Assembly: GCA_964441445.1 (NCBI GenBank)
Contig: CAYTYO010000021.1
Span: 1-11,319, forward strand
Length of the DNA: 11,319 nt
Direction: 5' to 3'
DNA from: XYB1-FULL-44-23 sp964441445
GTDB lineage: Bacteria > Patescibacteriota > Microgenomatia > CAZETR01 > Amesbacteraceae
The notes beneath the pieces are model-generated. The model worked only from the letters and a program-made list of their open reading frames with translations, did not search any database and was not told where the DNA came from. Shown here piece after piece: positions 8,383 through 11,319 of the stretch; the stretch's first letter is position 1; each line of letters begins with the position of its first letter. Made by a program: the position numbers and the translations under genes.

Positions 8383-8399
8383 GTGGTGAAAGTAAAAAT

Positions 8400-8405
8400 A
8401 TTGTA
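8400..8405 (-). promoter_or_regulatory. Putative -10 box of the minus-strand operon
   Basis: The minus strand reads TACAAT here, one half of the palindrome ATTGTACAAT (8400-8409). A start about 7 nt downstream (near 8393) would give a leader of about 29 nt before ATG 8364. No convincing -35 hexamer is present at the usual distance, so this is a tentative call supported mainly by its place in the only divergent gap of the window. Confidence 0.35.
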
Positions 8406-8409
8406 CAAT
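8404..8409 (+). promoter_or_regulatory. Putative -10 box, leaderless start of the GT2 operon
   Basis: TACAAT lies exactly 6 nt before the GTG at 8416, so transcription would be expected to begin at the start codon itself. An in-frame TAA at 8410-8412 rules out an earlier start. The only purine stretch, AAGG (8411-8414), is 1 nt from the GTG, too close to act as a Shine-Dalgarno. No good -35 match is seen (CTGTGG at 17-bp spacing). Leaderless translation is the simplest reading. Confidence 0.45.
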
Positions 8410-8415
8410 TAAGGC

Positions 8416-9369
8416 GTGATTTCAGTCGTTATCACCGCATTCAATGAGGCCAAAAACCTTCCCCGCGCTGTAGCCTCGGTCAAAGGTCTAGCCGGAGAAA
8501 TAATTGTTGTAGATACGGAAAGCACCGACAATACAGTTGAAATTGCCCGTAAATTAGGCTGTCGGGTATATACCCATAAGTATCCCGGAATTGTGGAACC
8601 CGTGCGAAATTTTTCGATCGCCAAAGCCAAAGGTGAATGGATCCTCCTCTTGGACGCGGATGAAGAGGTTTCGGAATCCTTAAAAAAATTCATTTTAGAA
8701 GCCGTTTCCCGTCCGGAAGCTGACTACTATCGTCTTCCCCGTAAAAATCTCATCTTTAATAAATGGATCGAAAGTTCCCATTGGTGGCCGGATTATGTTT
8801 ATCGCCTGTTTCGTAAAGGTTATGTTGTTTGGGATGAAGCGATTCACAGCGTGCCTTCCACGCGCGGAACCGGGGCCGACTTTCCTGTCGATCAGGATCA
8901 CGCTCTTATTCATCACAATTACAACTCTGTTTCCCAATACGTTTCGCGGCTTAACAACTATACTGATTTTCAGTTAAAACTCCTCCTCGATCAAAACACC
9001 CGCTTCTCCTGGGATTTGATTATTACCAAACCCTTTGCCGAATTTATCACCCAGTACTTTGCCCGCCGCGGTTACAAAGACGGTCTTCACGGACTGGTTT
9101 TGGCCTCCCTTCAGGCTTTTTCAGAACTAATTCTTTACTTAAAGCTTTGGCAACAATCCGGCTTTATTGAAAAATCTCTGTCTCCGGCTCAGGTTCAATC
9201 GGAATTAGATGATCAGGCCAAAAACCTGGTTTGGTGGTATTACCAAACCCGGATTGATACCAGCTCGTTCATCTTCCGCCCGTTCTGGAAATTAGTTCGC
9301 CGTATTAAAACCACTTCGCCCAACTCATATAAACCGTATAAGTCCGTATCTAAATTTTTCCGCCGCTAA
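8416..9369 (+). CDS. GT2 glycosyltransferase, WaaE/KdtX-like
   Basis: This 317-aa cytoplasmic or membrane-associated GT-A glycosyltransferase of family 2 uses a nucleotide sugar to extend a lipid-linked or surface glycan. The N-terminus ISVVITAFNEAKNL is the standard family-2 opening. It is followed by VVDTESTDNT (31-40), the metal-binding DAD (80-82), HWWPDYVYRLFRKG (122-135) and WDEAIH (139-144), all typical of the WaaE-like subgroup. The C-terminal region contains FITQYFARRGYKDG and an amphipathic, hydrophobic stretch (224-245) likely to touch the membrane. The start is GTG, fixed by an in-frame TAA 4-6 nt upstream. It is first in the plus-strand operon, with the next gene 3 nt downstream. 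The sugar transferred is unknown; the name of the subgroup does not establish a lipid A core role in this organism. Confidence 0.9.
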   Translation: MISVVITAFNEAKNLPRAVASVKGLAGEIIVVDTESTDNTVEIARKLGCRVYTHKYPGIVEPVRNFSIAKAKGEWILLLDADEEVSESLKKFILEAVSRPEADYYRLPRKNLIFNKWIESSHWWPDYVYRLFRKGYVVWDEAIHSVPSTRGTGADFPVDQDHALIHHNYNSVSQYVSRLNNYTDFQLKLLLDQNTRFSWDLIITKPFAEFITQYFARRGYKDGLHGLVLASLQAFSELILYLKLWQQSGFIEKSLSPAQVQSELDDQAKNLVWWYYQTRIDTSSFIFRPFWKLVRRIKTTSPNSYKPYKSVSKFFRR

Positions 9370-9372
9370 ACT

Positions 9373-10284
9373 ATGCGAGTAGCCGTAATTGTCCTCAGTT
9401 GGAATAGCGAAAAGTACATAGATTTATGTCTTAAATCTCTTCAGGACCTAAGCACCGGAGATGTCCGTTTGGAGGTTGTCGTAGTTGATAATGCCTCAGC
9501 AGACGACACGGTTGCGCGGGTCAAAAAAGAGTTTCCCCGGGTCACGATGATCGAAAACACCGTTAATCTCGGCTATGCCGAAGGCAATAATGTTGGTATT
9601 CGCTATGCTGTGGACAAGAAATTTGATTTTATCTGGATAGTAAATCCGGACGTTCATGTCGAAAAGTCTAGTCTTATAGAATTGATTGCAGCCGCCAAAA
9701 AATTCCCCTCGGCCGGAATATTCGGTTCAAAAATCTACTTTGCTCCTGGCTACGAATTCCATAAGGATCGCTACACCAAAGACGAAATTGGTCACGTAAT
9801 TTGGTATGCGGGAGGAGTAATTGACTGGTCAAACATGGAAGGTAAACACCGCGGTGTTGATCAGGTCGATCGTGGCCAGTTCGATGTCGACAGTACTACT
9901 GACTTCGTGACCGGAGCATCAATGTTCGTTCGGCGTAAAGTGTTTGAAACGATTGGCATTCTCGATTCCCGCTATTTTCTTTATTACGAAGAAAACGATT
10001 TTTGTCAGCGCGCTTCAGCCTGGGGTTGGACGCTGATTTATGTGGCAATGAGCAAAGCCTGGCATGCTAACGGTTTAGCGACAGGTATAGGCTCACCGCT
10101 TCAGGACTATTACATTACCCGTAATAGACTTATGTTCGGGTTGAAGTATGCTCCCGCCTATACGAAATTTTTGTTAATCAAACAGGCTGTATATCTTTAT
10201 TTTCAAGGCCGTCCCTGGCAGAAACGTGCCATCATGGATTTTATGTCCAGAAAGTTGGGAGCAGGGTCATATCAGGCAGAATAA
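9373..10284 (+). CDS. GT2 glycosyltransferase, COG1216 / rhamnosyltransferase-like
   Basis: This 303-aa family-2 glycosyltransferase is of the WbbL/RfbF type. Visible motifs in order are VAVIVLSWNSEKY at the start, VVVDNAS (36-42), NLGYAEGNN (65-73), the DxD-equivalent NPDV (91-94), TGASMFVRR (180-188), and FLYYEENDFCQRA (202-214) with the presumed catalytic acidic residues. A conserved WH (AWHANG) follows. These proteins often add rhamnose or similar deoxy sugars from dTDP donors, but no dTDP-rhamnose genes are in the window, so the sugar is open. The gene starts 3 nt after the previous stop and ends 3 nt before the next ATG. No Shine-Dalgarno is present, consistent with a coupled operon. 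A segment around residues 125-175 between the NPD and GAS motifs is longer than in compact members. Confidence 0.9.
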   Translation: MRVAVIVLSWNSEKYIDLCLKSLQDLSTGDVRLEVVVVDNASADDTVARVKKEFPRVTMIENTVNLGYAEGNNVGIRYAVDKKFDFIWIVNPDVHVEKSSLIELIAAAKKFPSAGIFGSKIYFAPGYEFHKDRYTKDEIGHVIWYAGGVIDWSNMEGKHRGVDQVDRGQFDVDSTTDFVTGASMFVRRKVFETIGILDSRYFLYYEENDFCQRASAWGWTLIYVAMSKAWHANGLATGIGSPLQDYYITRNRLMFGLKYAPAYTKFLLIKQAVYLYFQGRPWQKRAIMDFMSRKLGAGSYQAE

Positions 10285-10287
10285 CCG

Positions 10288-11046
10288 ATGCTTACAGGAA
10301 TAGTCATCACTAAAAACGAGGAAAAGATGATCGGTGATTGTCTCGACAGTATGTCTTTTTGTGATGAATTGCTAGTTATTGATAATGGCAATACTGACAG
10401 GACAAATGCGATTGCCAAGTCAAAAAAAGCCCGGGTAATAGTTTCACACGGCACCGACTATTCACAAATTAGAAATGACGGGTTAAAAGCCGCCCGCGGC
10501 GACTGGGTATTGTATGTTGACGCTGATGAACGAGTTTTACCTGCCCTTCAGTCTGATATTCACAGCGTAATTTCCTCCCCTTCGCAAAATTTTTCCGCTT
10601 ATAAAATATCCCGGTCGAATATTTTTCTTGGCCGGAAGATGAATTACGGTGGCTGGGGAGGGGAGTACATAATTCGCTTGTTTAAAAAATCCGATCTACA
10701 GGCTTGGGAAAACCCATTGCACGAACAACCTAAATTTTCAGGTCAACTCGGGACCATCAATTCTCATCTGCTACATTATTCGCACCGCGATCTGTCTTCT
10801 ATGTTGGAGAAGACGATAGAATTTACTCTTTATGAAGCAAAACTCCGTTTTGACATGGGCCACCCTCAAATGACCTGGTGGCGTTTTTTTCGTGTTATGT
10901 TCACCGAATTTTGGCTCCGATTTGTAAAGCTTTCGGCCTGGCGCGATGGAACAGAAGGCGTAATTGACGGATTGTTCCAGGTCTTCAATACTTTTATTAT
11001 TTACGCCCGTTTATGGGAAATGCAGCGTCAAGCCCGTGCCAAATAA
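10288..11046 (+). CDS. GT2 glycosyltransferase, second WaaE/KdtX-like copy
   Basis: This 252-aa family-2 glycosyltransferase has the same subgroup plan as the gene at 8416. LTGIVITKNEE opens the fold, then come LLVIDNGNTDRT (28-39), SQIRNDGLKAARGDWVLYVD leading into DAD (78-80), GGWGGEYIIRLFKK (121-134) and WENPLHE (140-146). The Pro-Asp of the usual GGW-x-PDY motif is Gly-Glu here. The C-terminus (about 185-245) has hydrophobic and aromatic residues with basic patches and is likely membrane-associated. The protein is shorter than its paralogue by about 65 residues, mostly at the C-terminal end. It shares an operon with the preceding gene (3-nt gap) and its end overlaps the next gene by 11 nt. 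Donor and acceptor are unknown. It is probably a diverged duplicate rather than a recent copy, since the two proteins match mainly at motifs. Confidence 0.88.
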   Translation: MLTGIVITKNEEKMIGDCLDSMSFCDELLVIDNGNTDRTNAIAKSKKARVIVSHGTDYSQIRNDGLKAARGDWVLYVDADERVLPALQSDIHSVISSPSQNFSAYKISRSNIFLGRKMNYGGWGGEYIIRLFKKSDLQAWENPLHEQPKFSGQLGTINSHLLHYSHRDLSSMLEKTIEFTLYEAKLRFDMGHPQMTWWRFFRVMFTEFWLRFVKLSAWRDGTEGVIDGLFQVFNTFIIYARLWEMQRQARAK

Positions 11047-11319
11047 AGCCCTTATAGTTAATCCTTATTGGGACACATTGGGTGGGGGAGAGCGTTATGT
11101 GGCAAGTTTCGCCCTCTTACTTTTAGATTTGGGCTGGCAGGTAGATATTTGTTGGCAGAAAAAGCTTTCTTCCGATCTGATCACCCGCTTTGGCCTGGAC
11201 ATTAGTCGGGCGAATTGGCAGAACTCTGACTACTCCCCGGGCAGGAGCCGCAATTACGATCTGCTTTTTTGGATTTCGGATGGTAGTCTACCGGTAAGTT
11301 TTGCTCGCAAAACACTTAT
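11036..11319 (+). CDS. GT4-type glycosyltransferase, N-terminal part, cut by window end
   Basis: The frame opens at GTG 11036, inside the end of the previous gene (11-bp overlap), and runs open to the last base, giving 94 complete codons. The peptide begins MPNKALIVNPYWDTLGGGER and continues with YVASFALLLLDLGWQVDICW, the Rossmann-type beta-strand, glycine-rich loop and helix of GT-B (GT1/GT4) glycosyltransferases. A later YDLLFWISDGSLP resembles the N-terminal domain of GT4 enzymes I recall from Patescibacteria. Full members run about 350-420 aa, so the C-terminal nucleotide-sugar domain lies outside. No ATG is available at this position in frame, and no Shine-Dalgarno precedes the GTG. The overlap suggests coupled translation with the gene upstream. 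It would act at the cytoplasmic face on the growing glycan. Confidence 0.8.
   Translation, partial: MPNKALIVNPYWDTLGGGERYVASFALLLLDLGWQVDICWQKKLSSDLITRFGLDISRANWQNSDYSPGRSRNYDLLFWISDGSLPVSFARKTL

Noticed and set aside
7973..8389. 138-codon open frame on the plus strand opposite the start of the membrane protein gene
   Set aside because: It lies antisense to a well-supported transmembrane coding region, has a low-complexity Ser/Asn/Ile-rich translation with no domain, and would cross the divergent promoter region. It is a shadow of the real gene.
8365..8415. Possible tRNA, riboswitch or attachment site in the divergent gap
   Set aside because: 51 bp is too short for a tRNA or a known riboswitch, there is no cloverleaf or duplicated core, and the promoter-like palindrome accounts for the most visible pattern.

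Overview
The window reads as part of a surface-glycan (exopolysaccharide, S-layer or glycoprotein) biosynthesis locus. It probably comes from a Candidate Phyla Radiation (Patescibacteria) bacterium, most likely in the Microgenomates group. That placement is an inference. It rests on the style of the multi-membrane GT-C proteins (for example WDEAALGYN followed by a DYKP loop), very tight gene packing, few recognisable Shine-Dalgarno sequences, and the mix of GT2, GT4 and flippase genes. Both TGA and TAA/TAG are used as stops and no long gene reads through TGA, so the UGA-glycine code of Gracilibacteria/Absconditabacteria does not apply. Base composition looks moderate, in the low-to-mid 40s % GC by eye.

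There are ten genes in three strand blocks. Block A (+, 1-2505) holds the 3' part of an MOP-type oligosaccharide flippase, overlapped at its end by a large GT-C-like membrane protein. Block B (-, transcribed 8364 to 2411) is a four-gene run of polytopic GT-C-type membrane proteins, joined by an ATGA stop/start overlap, an 8-nt gap and a 1-nt gap. Its last gene overlaps the end of block A convergently by 95 bp. Block C (+, 8416 to beyond the end) is a run of cytoplasmic glycosyltransferases: a WaaE-like GT2, a COG1216/rhamnosyltransferase-like GT2, a second WaaE-like GT2, and the N-terminus of a GT4-type enzyme cut by the window edge. Gaps there are 3 nt, then 3 nt, then an 11-nt overlap.

The only real intergenic space is the 51-bp divergent region 8365-8415. 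It carries a perfect 10-bp palindrome, ATTGTACAAT, that puts a TACAAT -10-like box on each strand. On the + strand this box places the expected transcript start on the GTG codon of the first GT2, suggesting leaderless translation.

A working model, inferred, is that the GT2 and GT4 enzymes assemble sugars on a lipid carrier at the cytoplasmic face and the flippase moves the product across the membrane. The GT-C proteins would then transfer sugars from polyprenyl-phosphate donors on the outer face. Substrates cannot be read from the sequence. I saw no mobile elements, CRISPR arrays, tRNAs, rRNAs or convincing terminators. The points most worth a second look are the convergent coding overlap, the apparent loss of the catalytic Asp in one GT-C protein (6772-8364), and the symmetric divergent promoter. 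I did not find a clearly new system.
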